This document shows, piece by piece, positions 7,299-15,015 of a stretch of DNA of 17,603 bases; within the stretch, counting starts at the first letter, position 1, and each line of letters starts with the position of its first letter. Position numbers and translations under genes: made by a program. The notes below the pieces were generated by a model. That model had not been told where the DNA came from. It worked only from the letters and a program-made list of their open reading frames with translations, and made no database searches. Origin of the DNA: CAZZBK01 sp964652155. Its GTDB lineage: Bacteria; Planctomycetota; Planctomycetia; Pirellulales; PNKZ01. The DNA lies in NCBI GenBank assembly GCA_964652155.1, contig CAZZBK010000126.1, positions 1 to 17,603 on the forward strand, written 5' to 3'.

Positions 7299-7796
7299 AT
7301 GTCGACTGCCACTCGCGTGAAGAAACTCCACGTTACGACGACCATCAATGGCGAGACGGCCGAGTTCCTTTGCGAACCGCGTCAGAGCCTGCTCGAGGTG
7401 CTCCGCGAAAACCTGCGGCTGACGGGTGCCAAGGAAGGGTGCAACAACGGCAACTGCGGCGCGTGCACGGTGATCCTCAACGGCCGACCGGTGCTCGCGT
7501 GCCTCGTGCTGGCCGCCGAGGTCGAAGGGGCCTCGCTCACCACGGTCGAGGGGCTCGGCGACGTGCAGCATCTGCATCCCCTGCAACAATGCTTTTTGGA
7601 GAACGCCGCCTTGCAGTGCGGCATTTGCACGCCGGGCTTCTTGGTCGCCGCCAAGGCGCTGCTCGACAAGAACCCCAACCCCTCGGAGCACGATATTCGC
7701 TTCGAGTTGGCAAACAATCTGTGCCGTTGCACGGGCTACGACAAAATCATTCGCGCGGTGCAAGACGCCGCCCAGTTGTTGCGGGAGAAAAAGTAA
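7299..7796 (+). CDS. Molybdenum hydroxylase, [2Fe-2S] subunit (CoxS-like)
   Basis: This 165-residue small subunit carries two [2Fe-2S] clusters that relay electrons from the molybdenum centre to FAD. The N-terminal plant-ferredoxin-type cluster is bound by Cys48, Cys53, Cys56 and Cys68 (GCNNGNCGACTVILNG, then LAC). The C-terminal four-helix domain binds the second with Cys107, Cys110, Cys142 and Cys144 (QCGICTPGF and NLCRCTGYDKI). All eight ligands are intact and the length is normal. The ATG at 7299 gives a slightly long N-terminus (MSTATRVKKLHVTTTING), and no clear Shine-Dalgarno is seen. The molybdopterin subunit starts 2 bases after its stop. Confidence 0.95.
   Translation: MSTATRVKKLHVTTTINGETAEFLCEPRQSLLEVLRENLRLTGAKEGCNNGNCGACTVILNGRPVLACLVLAAEVEGASLTTVEGLGDVQHLHPLQQCFLENAALQCGICTPGFLVAAKALLDKNPNPSEHDIRFELANNLCRCTGYDKIIRAVQDAAQLLREKK
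7783..7787 (+). promoter_or_regulatory. Shine-Dalgarno GGGAG that fixes the molybdopterin-subunit start
   Basis: GGGAG sits 11 bases before the ATG at 7799, inside the end of the iron-sulfur subunit gene. It supports 7799 as the start; the same frame stays open for more than 700 bases further upstream across another gene. Confidence 0.55.
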
Positions 7797-7798
7797 TC

Positions 7799-10075
7799 AT
7801 GTCCATCCCCTCGAAAAAGCCCGCCGCCTCGAAAGGCAACGGCAAGTATAAAGTCATTGGCACCCGTCCCATCCGCCACGACGGGACCGACAAAGTCACC
7901 GGCCGCGCGCTCTACAGCAACGACTTGCAGATCAACGGCCTGATTCACGGTCGCATCTTGCGCAGCCCTCACGCCCATGCGTTGGTCAAGTCGATCGACA
8001 CCTCGGCCGCCGAGAAGCTCGATGGCGTGTTCGCGGTCGCCACGTACCATGATTTTCCCGACCTGATCGACAAGATTGCCGACCTCGGCGAAGGGGCGGT
8101 CAACTTGGCCCACCTCGGCGCGAACTGCCTGGCACACGATCGGGTGCTGTACAAGGGGCACGCCGTGGCCGCGGTCGCCGCGGTCAACGTGCATGTCGCC
8201 GAAGAGGCGCTCAAACTCATCAAGGTCGAGTATGAGGTGTTGCCCAGCGTAACCTGGGTGCTCGACGCAATGAAGAGCGACGCACCCATTCTGCATGCCA
8301 GCTTGCAGACCGACGAGATGGGCAAGAAGCTCGCCGGTCGCACCAACGTCGCCACGCATTTGCACTTTGAAAAAGGGAACGTCGACGAAGCGTTCAAGCA
8401 GTGCGACGTGATCGTCGAGCGCGAGTTCCGCACCGCCACCGTGCATCAAGGCTACATCGAGCCGCATGTATGCACGGTGCTTTGGAACCAGGACGGACAC
8501 GTCACCGTGTGGACCGCCACGCAGGGCTCGTTCACGTGCCGACACCAGACCGCCGAGCTGTTGCAAATCCCCGTCTCGCGCGTGACCTGCGTGCCGATGG
8601 AGATTGGCGGCGGTTTCGGGGGTAAAATTCGCGTGTACCTTGAGCCCGTCGCGGCCCTGTTGAGCCGCAAGAGTGGCCGTCCGGTGCGCATGCAAATGAC
8701 CCGCAGCGAGGTCTTCGAGGCCACGGGCCCCACGCCCGGCTCGTTCGTGCGGGTCAAGCTTGGGGCGAAAAAGGACGGCAAGCTCGTCGCCGGCGAAGCG
8801 TGGCTGGCCTACGACAGCGGCGCGTTTCCGGGCGGGGTCATTGGCCCCGGCTGCATGTGTGTCTTTAGCTGCTACGATCTCGAACATGGTCGCGTCGACG
8901 GCTACGACGTGTGCCTGAACAAACCGCACACGTCGGCCTACCGTGCCCCGGGAGCGACACAAGCCGCGTTCGCATGCGAGCAGGTGATCGACGAGTTGGC
9001 CGAGAAATTGAAGATCGACCCCATCGAGCTGCGTTTGAAAAACGCCTCGAAGGAAGGGACACGCCGCATCGATGGCCCCGTTTATCCGCGTGTCGGGTTG
9101 GTCGAGGTGCTCGAAGCGGTCAAAAATCATCCGCACTACAAGGCGCCTCTGACCGGAAAAAATCGCGGTCGCGGCATTGCCTGCGGATTCTGGTTCAATA
9201 TCGGACTCAAGAGCTCGGCCACGGCCAGTGTTAACCTCGATGGCTCGGTCAATCTTATCGAAGGCTCGACCGACATTGGTGGCTCGCGGACCAGCATCGC
9301 CATGCAACTCGCCGAAACGTTGGGCATTCGGGCCGAAGATGTCGTGCCGCGCGTCGTCGATACCGACTCGATCGGCTACACCGACGTGACCGGCGGCAGC
9401 CGCGTGACATTTGCCACCGGGTTGGCCGCGTACGAATGCGCGCTCGACATTCGCCGCCAAATGATCGCCCGCGCGGCCGAGCTGTGGGAGTGCAAAGGGG
9501 ACGAGGTCACGTTTGCCGACGGCGTTTTCAAGGGGCCGAAGCAGTCGGCCACGTTCAAGGAACTGGCCGCCAAGGTGGCGAGCACTGGCGAGCCGGTGGT
9601 CGGCCGCGCGACGGTTGACCCCGCGGGCTACACGAACGGTTTCGGAGCGAATATCGTCGACGTGGAAGTCGATCCCGACACGGGCAAGACGACGATCTTG
9701 CGTTACACGGTCATTCAAGACGCCGGAACGGCCATTCACCCCAGCTATGTCGAAGGGCAAATGCAAGGGGGCACGGTGCAGGGGATCGGCTGGGCGCTCA
9801 ACGAAGAGTACTTCTACGACGCGCAAGGCCGGATGCGCAACGCCAGCTTCCTCGACTACCGGATGCCAACCGCCTTGGATCTGCCGATGATCGAAACCGA
9901 GATCATCGAGGTGCCGAACCCGGCGCACCCGTATGGCGTGCGCGGGGTGGGCGAGACGCCAATCGTGAGCCCGCCGGCGGCGGTGGCCAACGCCATCTAC
10001 CATGCCATTGGCAAACGAATGACCGAGCTGCCGATGTCGCCCCCCAAGGTCTGGCACGCCTTGCAAGGCAAGTAA
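7799..10075 (+). CDS. Molybdenum hydroxylase, catalytic molybdopterin-binding subunit
   Basis: This 758-residue large subunit of a xanthine oxidase/aldehyde oxidoreductase-type enzyme would hydroxylate an aldehyde, N-heterocycle or related substrate at a molybdopterin-cytosine-dinucleotide centre. The N-terminal a/b hammerhead domain (about 20-150, GTDKVTGRALYSNDL) is followed by molybdopterin-binding segments: TATQGSF (239-245), EIGGGFGGK (268-276), SAYRAPGATQ (379-388) and ASFLDYRMPT near the end. The catalytic base is Glu719 in VRGVGETP. The active-site loop AYRAPGATQ differs from the AYxCSFR loop of form-I CO dehydrogenase, so CO is not the likely substrate. The same frame is open back to 7070, but that part overlaps the iron-sulfur gene and has no family sequence. 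XdhC/CoxF-type maturation genes are absent nearby. Confidence 0.93.
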   Translation: MSIPSKKPAASKGNGKYKVIGTRPIRHDGTDKVTGRALYSNDLQINGLIHGRILRSPHAHALVKSIDTSAAEKLDGVFAVATYHDFPDLIDKIADLGEGAVNLAHLGANCLAHDRVLYKGHAVAAVAAVNVHVAEEALKLIKVEYEVLPSVTWVLDAMKSDAPILHASLQTDEMGKKLAGRTNVATHLHFEKGNVDEAFKQCDVIVEREFRTATVHQGYIEPHVCTVLWNQDGHVTVWTATQGSFTCRHQTAELLQIPVSRVTCVPMEIGGGFGGKIRVYLEPVAALLSRKSGRPVRMQMTRSEVFEATGPTPGSFVRVKLGAKKDGKLVAGEAWLAYDSGAFPGGVIGPGCMCVFSCYDLEHGRVDGYDVCLNKPHTSAYRAPGATQAAFACEQVIDELAEKLKIDPIELRLKNASKEGTRRIDGPVYPRVGLVEVLEAVKNHPHYKAPLTGKNRGRGIACGFWFNIGLKSSATASVNLDGSVNLIEGSTDIGGSRTSIAMQLAETLGIRAEDVVPRVVDTDSIGYTDVTGGSRVTFATGLAAYECALDIRRQMIARAAELWECKGDEVTFADGVFKGPKQSATFKELAAKVASTGEPVVGRATVDPAGYTNGFGANIVDVEVDPDTGKTTILRYTVIQDAGTAIHPSYVEGQMQGGTVQGIGWALNEEYFYDAQGRMRNASFLDYRMPTALDLPMIETEIIEVPNPAHPYGVRGVGETPIVSPPAAVANAIYHAIGKRMTELPMSPPKVWHALQGK

Positions 10076-10076
10076 C

Positions 10077-10095
10077 CCGTTGCGTCTGACAACGG
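10077..10095. terminator. Small hairpin between convergent genes, possible bidirectional terminator
   Basis: CCGTTG (10077-10082) pairs with CAACGG (10090-10095) around a 7-base loop. It lies exactly in the 24 bases between the stop codons of the Mo-hydroxylase and the adaptor gene. No T-tract follows on either strand, so its strength as a terminator is doubtful. Confidence 0.35.
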
Positions 10096-10099
10096 ACGG

Positions 10100-11182
10100 C
10101 TATTGGAGCTTTCCGAACGAGGCTCGGGCGGTGACCTGCGGATCGGTCGCGTCGACAAACACGTCCAACTGTTGGCCAACGTACAACCGCCGCGTGCCTG
10201 GCTCAAGGACGTAGATTACCTGGAGCACGCGGGTGTCGACCCGCTCGGTGTTGTCACCGGTGAGCGATTTTTTCGGGATCACGAAGGGCTCGACCCGGAC
10301 AAAACGCAGGTTGTACTTTTCCTGCGAGAAGCCTTTGACCATGGCAACGGCTTTGGCCCCGCTATGGAAGCGGGGGATGTCATGCTCGTCGATGTCGACG
10401 CGGGCATGCAGTTGCTGCACATCGCCAAGGATGATGAGTCCTTGATTGGCGGGCGCGGCGACGAACTCGCCGGGGCGAACGTTCACCTTGAGCACCTCGC
10501 CTTTGACCAAGGCGCGAACGACGAGCCGATCGAGTTCGGTTTTTACCTGTCCCACTTGCGCGGACGCCTGATCGACCGCTGCCTTGGCAACGGCCTTGTC
10601 TTGATCCCAGGCACCGGCCTGGAGCAGATCAAACTCGGCTTTGGACTTATTGAACTGCGCCTGAGCCATGCGAAACTGCTGCTCGCGTGTGACCACCTCT
10701 TGCTCGGCCACAACATTGCGCTTGGCCAACTCGCGAGTCCGCTTCATCTGGTCTTCCATGTCGGTCATATGAGCCGCGGACTGGTTGACCACCGCCATGG
10801 CGACGGGTAATTGCTCGGGACGCGGCTGACGATCGAGCCGCTCCAACTCGGCCCGCGCCGCGGCGAGCGCCGCCTCGCGGAACCGCAGTTCGGCCTGTAA
10901 TGGTCGGTCATCGAGACGAAAGAGCGGCGCGCCGATCTCGACCACCGTGCCGACATGCACGTGGACCTCGACCACCACGCCCGGCAGCGGTGAGCCGACG
11001 GCAATGCTTTCGGTGCGCGGCTCGACCACGCCCGAGCCGGCGACGGTCGCGGCGAACGGGTTCTTGGGCGGAGCAGCCACCGGCGGCACGCGAGTTTCTT
11101 GATGCTGCGCGCCGGTGACGTGCACAATCGCAAACAAGATACACGCCACGGCAAAGGCCGGTAATCCGTATTTGATAAACAT
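10100..11182 (-). CDS. HlyD/DevB-type periplasmic adaptor (membrane fusion) protein of ABC exporter
   Basis: This 360-residue adaptor would link the inner-membrane permease to an outer-membrane TolC-type channel. An N-terminal membrane anchor or uncleaved signal (YGLPAFAVACILFAIVHV, 5-22) is followed by a first lipoyl half-motif (AVGSPLPGVVVEVHVHVGTVVEIGAPLFRLDD, 61-92). A long alpha-hairpin rich in Ala, Glu, Gln and Arg (about 95-225) comes next, then the second lipoyl half (VKGEVLKVNVRPGEFV, 226-241) and a beta-barrel with the membrane-proximal domain. The start at 11182 was chosen because AGGAG lies 9 bases upstream; a TTG at 11212 would add ten residues without support. It is the last gene of the tetR-permease-ATPase-adaptor operon, 40 bases after the ATPase stop. 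The transported substrate cannot be read from the sequence. Confidence 0.88.
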   Translation of the reverse strand: MFIKYGLPAFAVACILFAIVHVTGAQHQETRVPPVAAPPKNPFAATVAGSGVVEPRTESIAVGSPLPGVVVEVHVHVGTVVEIGAPLFRLDDRPLQAELRFREAALAAARAELERLDRQPRPEQLPVAMAVVNQSAAHMTDMEDQMKRTRELAKRNVVAEQEVVTREQQFRMAQAQFNKSKAEFDLLQAGAWDQDKAVAKAAVDQASAQVGQVKTELDRLVVRALVKGEVLKVNVRPGEFVAAPANQGLIILGDVQQLHARVDIDEHDIPRFHSGAKAVAMVKGFSQEKYNLRFVRVEPFVIPKKSLTGDNTERVDTRVLQVIYVLEPGTRRLYVGQQLDVFVDATDPQVTARASFGKLQ

Positions 11183-11191
11183 GCTCTGCGG

Positions 11192-11196
11192 CTCCT
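11192..11196 (-). promoter_or_regulatory. Shine-Dalgarno AGGAG deciding the adaptor start
   Basis: AGGAG on the minus strand lies 9 bases before the ATG at 11182. It favours this start over the in-frame TTG at 11212. Confidence 0.65.
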
Positions 11197-11222
11197 GAAC
11201 TTCAACGAACAATCGATGATCT

Positions 11223-11981
11223 TTACGGATGTGGGTGCGCGAGCGGATGGTGTTGCCCGGCTGACTCGATGCGAGGGGTCAAGTCGGTGATTCGGCCATC
11301 TTCCATGCGCGCGATGCGATCGCCAAATTCGAACACTCGTGAATCGTGCGTGACGACAATCACGGCACGGTCTTGCTGCATCGCCACGTCGCGCAGCAAT
11401 TCCATGATCGTGTGACCGGTCTTGGCGTCGAGGGCCGACGTCGGCTCGTCGCAGACCAGCACGCGCGGCTCGTGGATCAGCGCCCGAGCGATGGCCACGC
11501 GCTGCTGCTGTCCGCCGGACAACTTGCCCGGGAGGTTTTGCAGGCGATCGCCCATGCCCATTGCAGTGAGTAGTTCGTTGGCCTTGCGTAGGGCGTCGGC
11601 CTTGCGCCAGCCCTGAATGACGAGCGGGACGGTGACATTCTCGGCCGCCGTGAGCGCAGGTAATAAATTGAACTGTTGGAACACGAAGCCCACGTTACGG
11701 CAGCGGAATTGCGTCTTCTGTCGGGCCGACATGCGCGTGATGCTCTGTCGCAGTACATCGACTTCGCCGCCGCTCGCTTCGAGGATGCCGGCAATCACGC
11801 TCAGTAACGTCGTTTTGCCGCAACCGCTGGGGCCGACGAGCAGCGTCAGTTCACCGGGATAGATATCGAGGTCGACGCCACGCAGCGCCCAGACTTGGCT
11901 GTTGCCCGTGCCGAAGGCGCGGCGCACGTCGCGGCAGGCGATCGCAGGAGAACCGGTTCGGTCCGAGGACATGCTGGCCAT
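11223..11981 (-). CDS. ABC transporter ATP-binding protein (MacB/LolD/DevA type)
   Basis: This 252-residue cytoplasmic ATPase would drive the adjacent FtsX-type permease. Walker A is GPSGCGKTT (50-58), the Q-loop is VFQQFNLLPALTAAENV (Q102/Q103), the signature is LSGGQQQRVAIARAL (154-168), Walker B with its glutamate is VLVCDEPTSALD (174-185), and the H-loop is VVTHDSR (His212). All catalytic residues are intact. The LSGGQQQRVAIARAL and DEPTSALD forms are typical of the LolD/MacB/DevA exporter branch. The chosen ATG at 11981 has AAGG nine bases upstream, inside the permease stop codon, and leaves an 11-base gap. The frame is open back to 12038, but that would overlap the permease gene and adds an unlikely MACHGARTRCG N-terminus. 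The C-terminal tail is His/Pro-rich (HHPLAHPHP), which is unusual but not diagnostic. Confidence 0.93.
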   Translation of the reverse strand: MASMSSDRTGSPAIACRDVRRAFGTGNSQVWALRGVDLDIYPGELTLLVGPSGCGKTTLLSVIAGILEASGGEVDVLRQSITRMSARQKTQFRCRNVGFVFQQFNLLPALTAAENVTVPLVIQGWRKADALRKANELLTAMGMGDRLQNLPGKLSGGQQQRVAIARALIHEPRVLVCDEPTSALDAKTGHTIMELLRDVAMQQDRAVIVVTHDSRVFEFGDRIARMEDGRITDLTPRIESAGQHHPLAHPHP

Positions 11982-11992
11982 GATCGAGCGCC

Positions 11993-13132
11993 TTATCCTT
12001 GGAAGACCACAGCGGGTTCGAGCACCATGACACGCCACAGCGAGAGCACGCTTGAGAGCATGACGATTAACACGACCGCCACGCCGGTGCCGACCAACAC
12101 ATGCCAGGGCATGAAGAACGCCAGATGCGTCGAGCCTTTGGCGAGCGTGCCAAACAGCGACGCCATCCCCACGCCCAGACCATAGCCGACAAAACCGACG
12201 AGCGCCGCCTGAAACAGGATCATGCCCATCAATCGCAGATTTCCGAGCCCCATCGCCTTAAGCGCGCCGAACTGCTTGATATTCTCGACCGTAAACAGAT
12301 AGAACGTCATGCCCGAGACGGCCGTGCCCACCAGGAAGCCGAGGATGACCGTCATGCCAAAATTGATGGGAATTCCCGTCTTGGTCATGTAATGCGTGAT
12401 CGTCTTCCAGAAGAACTGCTCGCGGGTGAGGGCTTGCAGTCCCGTGCCGTCTTCGATGCGTCGACACAATTCCTCGACCGGGAGATTGGCTTCGCTGTTG
12501 GCGAGCACAAACGACAACACCTTGCGCTCCTGGGGCACGAACAAGGTCGCCTGGCTGTAGCGGGTGTAGACGATCGGAAAGGTCGTGAAGGTGCGCCGCG
12601 ACACGCAGACGCCGACAAGCACCGCGCGACGGTCGTTCATCTCGAAGGTTTTACCCAAATGGTAGTCTTGGTCCTCGGGCCAAAGCAACTTGTAGCCCGC
12701 GTCGTCCATGATAACCGCGTCGGGCATGCGTAGGTCGGTCAGGCTGCCGCGCAGCAAGACATGCGGCGCGCCGACAAGCGTCGCGTCGTCGAGACCGATC
12801 ATGATGATCTGTTGATAGTTGCCGTCGGCCAGCCGTGCGCGAGTAATGCCACGATACAGCCTCACGGCCCAATCGACGCCCGGTACGCCCCGCACGCGAA
12901 ACAGCTCGCTATCGCTCATCGGCTTGAGGTCGTCTATGTATTGCACATTGCGATCCATGACCCAAATATCCGCGCCATTGATATCGAGAATCTGGCTCGT
13001 GGTCATCAGCATCAGACCGCAGAAGATGGACGCTTGCTGCGCGATCAAAAATGCCGAGAAGGTAATCCCCATCACAATGGCCAGATACTTGAACGTGTTG
13101 CCCGTGAGCATTTTGAGGGCGATCCAAGTCAT
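11993..13132 (-). CDS. FtsX/DevC-type ABC transporter permease
   Basis: This 379-residue permease has the MacB/DevC layout. One membrane segment lies near the N-terminus (about 16-42). A large extracytoplasmic domain follows (about 45-255), then three C-terminal segments (about 258-282, 300-328 and 343-366), which is the FtsX domain. ENIKQFGALKAMG (283-295) is the conserved cytoplasmic coupling loop of FtsX permeases. The start is the ATG at 13132: GGAGG stands 7 bases upstream, and the codon overlaps the TetR stop as ATGA, so the two genes are translationally coupled. The frame is open to 13276 but the extra 48 residues overlap the regulator and look non-coding. The order permease-ATPase-adaptor resembles cyanobacterial devBCA rearranged. 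These systems export glycolipids, peptides or drugs; the cargo here is unknown. Confidence 0.9.
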   Translation of the reverse strand: MTWIALKMLTGNTFKYLAIVMGITFSAFLIAQQASIFCGLMLMTTSQILDINGADIWVMDRNVQYIDDLKPMSDSELFRVRGVPGVDWAVRLYRGITRARLADGNYQQIIMIGLDDATLVGAPHVLLRGSLTDLRMPDAVIMDDAGYKLLWPEDQDYHLGKTFEMNDRRAVLVGVCVSRRTFTTFPIVYTRYSQATLFVPQERKVLSFVLANSEANLPVEELCRRIEDGTGLQALTREQFFWKTITHYMTKTGIPINFGMTVILGFLVGTAVSGMTFYLFTVENIKQFGALKAMGLGNLRLMGMILFQAALVGFVGYGLGVGMASLFGTLAKGSTHLAFFMPWHVLVGTGVAVVLIVMLSSVLSLWRVMVLEPAVVFQG

Positions 13133-13764
13133 GGGCCCACCTCCGATCGCGTGGCGATGCCGTCGAGTGTGAGTTGGGTGATATGCTCGGCGAGCGTCTC
13201 GATGCTGAGCCGCGCAAACTCGTCGGGGGTGAACAGGAATTGGATCACGGGGCGGGTGATGCGGTGATGCAGGCACTGGCCCACGATGCTCAGCGCAATC
13301 AGTTTGCGGCGCGCGAGCGTGGTCTCGACGGGGACAATTTCATCGAGCAAGCTGAGCAGCAACTCGAAATGGGGACGAATGAAATCGCGCACCAACTCAG
13401 CGCAGGCCGCCGTGGGCTGGAGCATCTCGCGCATCATGAGCTGCATGTGGTAGGCGTCGCCCGAGTCGTCGAGCATGCGATGCAGCAGATTGCTGACAAA
13501 CGAGCGGAGCTTGTCGCGGGGCGGTGTCGGCTCGGCCCATTGCGGCAGCGGGAATCGTTCGCCCCGTTGGCGATGGGCCTGCTTGATGGACTCGATGTAG
13601 AGACGCTCTTTGTCACCGAAGTAATAGTTGATCGCAGCCAGATTAACCCCTGCCAGATCACAGATTGCCCGTACGGTTGCATCCTTAAAGCCTTTTGTAG
13701 CAAAGACTTCACAGGCTGCCGCCAGGATTCGGTCCCGAGGTTCAAGAAGCGTGCCGTTTGCCAT
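13129..13764 (-). CDS. TetR/AcrR-family transcriptional regulator with CecR-like C-terminal domain
   Basis: This 211-residue DNA-binding repressor has the TetR helix-turn-helix at about residues 9-56 (RDRILAAACEVFATKGF, then ATVRAICDLAGVNLAAINYYFGDKERLY). The C-terminal half (MQLMMREMLQPTAACAELVRDFIRPHF..., and SIVGQCLHHRITRPVIQFLF) looks like the CecR/YbiH C-terminal ligand domain (DUF1956). E. coli CecR controls an HlyD-type ABC exporter, ybhGFSR, which matches the neighbours here. The gene is first in the operon and overlaps the permease by 4 bases. The start is the ATG at 13764, with no evident Shine-Dalgarno. A dyad and promoter just upstream indicate autoregulation together with the exporter. 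The ligand that releases it is unknown. Confidence 0.9.
   Translation of the reverse strand: MANGTLLEPRDRILAAACEVFATKGFKDATVRAICDLAGVNLAAINYYFGDKERLYIESIKQAHRQRGERFPLPQWAEPTPPRDKLRSFVSNLLHRMLDDSGDAYHMQLMMREMLQPTAACAELVRDFIRPHFELLLSLLDEIVPVETTLARRKLIALSIVGQCLHHRITRPVIQFLFTPDEFARLSIETLAEHITQLTLDGIATRSEVGP
13140..13144 (-). promoter_or_regulatory. Strong Shine-Dalgarno GGAGG for the permease
   Basis: GGAGG on the minus strand, inside the 3' end of the tetR gene, lies 7 bases before the permease ATG at 13132. With the ATGA overlap it fixes the start and suggests coupled translation. Confidence 0.75.
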
Positions 13765-13770
13765 ACGATT

Positions 13771-13805
13771 GATTAAATCGGATGTTTGAAACAGATGTTT
13801 TAATC
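13771..13805. promoter_or_regulatory. Putative TetR operator (35-base dyad)
   Basis: Nested dyads share a centre at 13788. The inner one is TGTTT-G-AAACA (13783-13793) and the outer arms are GATTAAA (13771-13777) and TTTAATC (13799-13805). The site ends 2 bases before the predicted -10 box and covers the predicted start site near 13800, ahead of the regulator's ATG at 13764. Position, size and symmetry suit a dimeric TetR repressor. Confidence 0.6.
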
Positions 13806-13806
13806 T

Positions 13807-13835
13807 ATTTTAGGGCACGTCCTTGGCCAGGGCAA
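13807..13835 (-). promoter_or_regulatory. Putative sigma70-like promoter of the tetR-exporter operon
   Basis: Read on the minus strand, TTGCCC (13835-13830) and TAAAAT (13812-13807) are 17 bases apart. They match the consensus at four and five of six positions. The predicted start near 13800 lies inside the dyad at 13771-13805. Confidence 0.5.
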
Positions 13836-13914
13836 GAGCATTTTTAGCCAATCGCACCCCAGGGCGGGGCGAGGAGCAGCGGGGCATTGCCTGCGGAGGG
13901 AACCGGCCGAGCGA

Positions 13915-14988
13915 CTAATTGGTGGGCAGGTCCGGCTTATTGAGTTGCTGACGCAAAAATCGCGCACGCTCGATGTTGCGATCAGCCGAGTCGAGTTCGG
14001 CTCCGCTGATCTTTTGCAGATGCGCGGGCTGAGTGTAGATAAATAGTCGATTGACGTCGGGAATGTTCAGTTCCGAGATCAAGCCGAGGTTGATCCCCAT
14101 CCGCACGCTGCTTAGCAAGTGCATGGTCTCTTCGGAGCTAATGGTTTGGGCGTTTTGCAAGATGCCGAAGGCGCGGCGGACCCGATCGTGGAGCGTTTCA
14201 CGGCTTTCGTCGAGCAGGAACTTGCGCGCCTTGCGCTCGTAGTCGATGATGGTGGGCACGACGTCGCCGACTTGCTTGACTAGGTCTTGTTCGCTGCGGC
14301 CGAGCGTGATTTGGTTGCTGATCTGGTAAAAATCGCCCATGGCTTGCGAGCCCTCGCCATATAAGCCGCGCACGGCCAAGCTGATTTTCTGCAACGAGCG
14401 AAACAGCTTGTCAATTTGCCGCGTGATGACAAGCGCGGGCAGGTGCAGCATCACGCTCACGCGCATGCCGGTGCCGACGTTGGTCGGGCAGGCCGTCAGG
14501 TAGCCGAGCCGGGGATGAAAGGCATAGGTCACATTCGACTCGATCAGGTCGTCGACCTGATTGATCTGTTCCCAGGCGTTGACGAGGTCGAGTCCGCTGT
14601 GCACGACCTGAATCCGTAGATGGTCTTCTTCGTTGACCATCAGGCTGATTTGCTCCTGCTGGTCGATCACGACACCGCGCGCGCCCTGGCTGTCCGCGTG
14701 TTCGCGGCTAATCAAGTGCCGTTCGACGAGCAACTGCCGGTCGAGTTCCTCGAGCGAACTGACATCCACGTATTCAAGCCGCCAGGAGCTGGGCCAAGTG
14801 ATCTTGGCCGTCCGCTCGCGCAACACCCGTTCGATCTCGTTGCGGTCTTGGGGCGAAGCCTTGGAAATGAACGGATAGTCGGCCAAGTTACGGGCCAAAC
14901 GAATCCGGCTGCTCATGACGATGTCGCTTTCCGGGCCTTCGCCACGGAGCCACTCGCCGCTGGTTGTCACCAAGTCGTTTATATTCAC
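13915..14988 (-). CDS. mcsB: Protein arginine kinase McsB
   Basis: This 357-residue phosphagen-kinase-fold enzyme phosphorylates arginines on proteins; in Bacillus this marks them for ClpCP degradation. Key segments are SSRIRLARNL (26-35), VNEEDHLRIQ with Glu120/Glu121 (118-127), LTACPTNVGTGMR with catalytic Cys167 (164-176), and RGLYGEGSQAMGDFYQISNQITLG (207-230). The length is normal. The C-terminal phospho-arginine-sensing motif, RDxxRA in Bacillus-type enzymes, reads RNIERA here (337-342), so its aspartate is replaced by asparagine. The start codon is GTG at 14988 (MNINDLVTT); no Shine-Dalgarno is evident. It follows mcsA by 67 bases in the same direction. In Firmicutes these genes sit between ctsR and clpC, but neither is here. 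Confidence 0.95.
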   Translation of the reverse strand: MNINDLVTTSGEWLRGEGPESDIVMSSRIRLARNLADYPFISKASPQDRNEIERVLRERTAKITWPSSWRLEYVDVSSLEELDRQLLVERHLISREHADSQGARGVVIDQQEQISLMVNEEDHLRIQVVHSGLDLVNAWEQINQVDDLIESNVTYAFHPRLGYLTACPTNVGTGMRVSVMLHLPALVITRQIDKLFRSLQKISLAVRGLYGEGSQAMGDFYQISNQITLGRSEQDLVKQVGDVVPTIIDYERKARKFLLDESRETLHDRVRRAFGILQNAQTISSEETMHLLSSVRMGINLGLISELNIPDVNRLFIYTQPAHLQKISGAELDSADRNIERARFLRQQLNKPDLPTN

Positions 14989-15015
14989 GCGTGGGTCTTA
15001 TTTCGTAGGGGCGCG

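Noticed and set aside
7070..7798. N-terminal extension of 243 residues on the molybdopterin subunit (open frame from 7070)
   Set aside because: It overlaps the end of the FAD gene and the whole iron-sulfur gene in another frame, has low-complexity Arg/Pro/Ala sequence, and the family N-terminus and a Shine-Dalgarno lie at 7799.
7736..10066. A 776-codon open frame on the minus strand opposite the molybdopterin subunit
   Set aside because: It is the mirror of a GC-rich gene with intact catalytic motifs; its translation is rich in His, Arg, Asp and Val and matches no family I recognise.
7799..10075. Form-I CO dehydrogenase large subunit (coxL)
   Set aside because: The diagnostic AYxCSFR active-site loop is absent; the loop reads AYRAPGATQ.
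13133..13276. Longer permease start at 13276
   Set aside because: It would overlap the TetR gene by 148 bases; the ATG at 13132 has GGAGG and an ATGA overlap.
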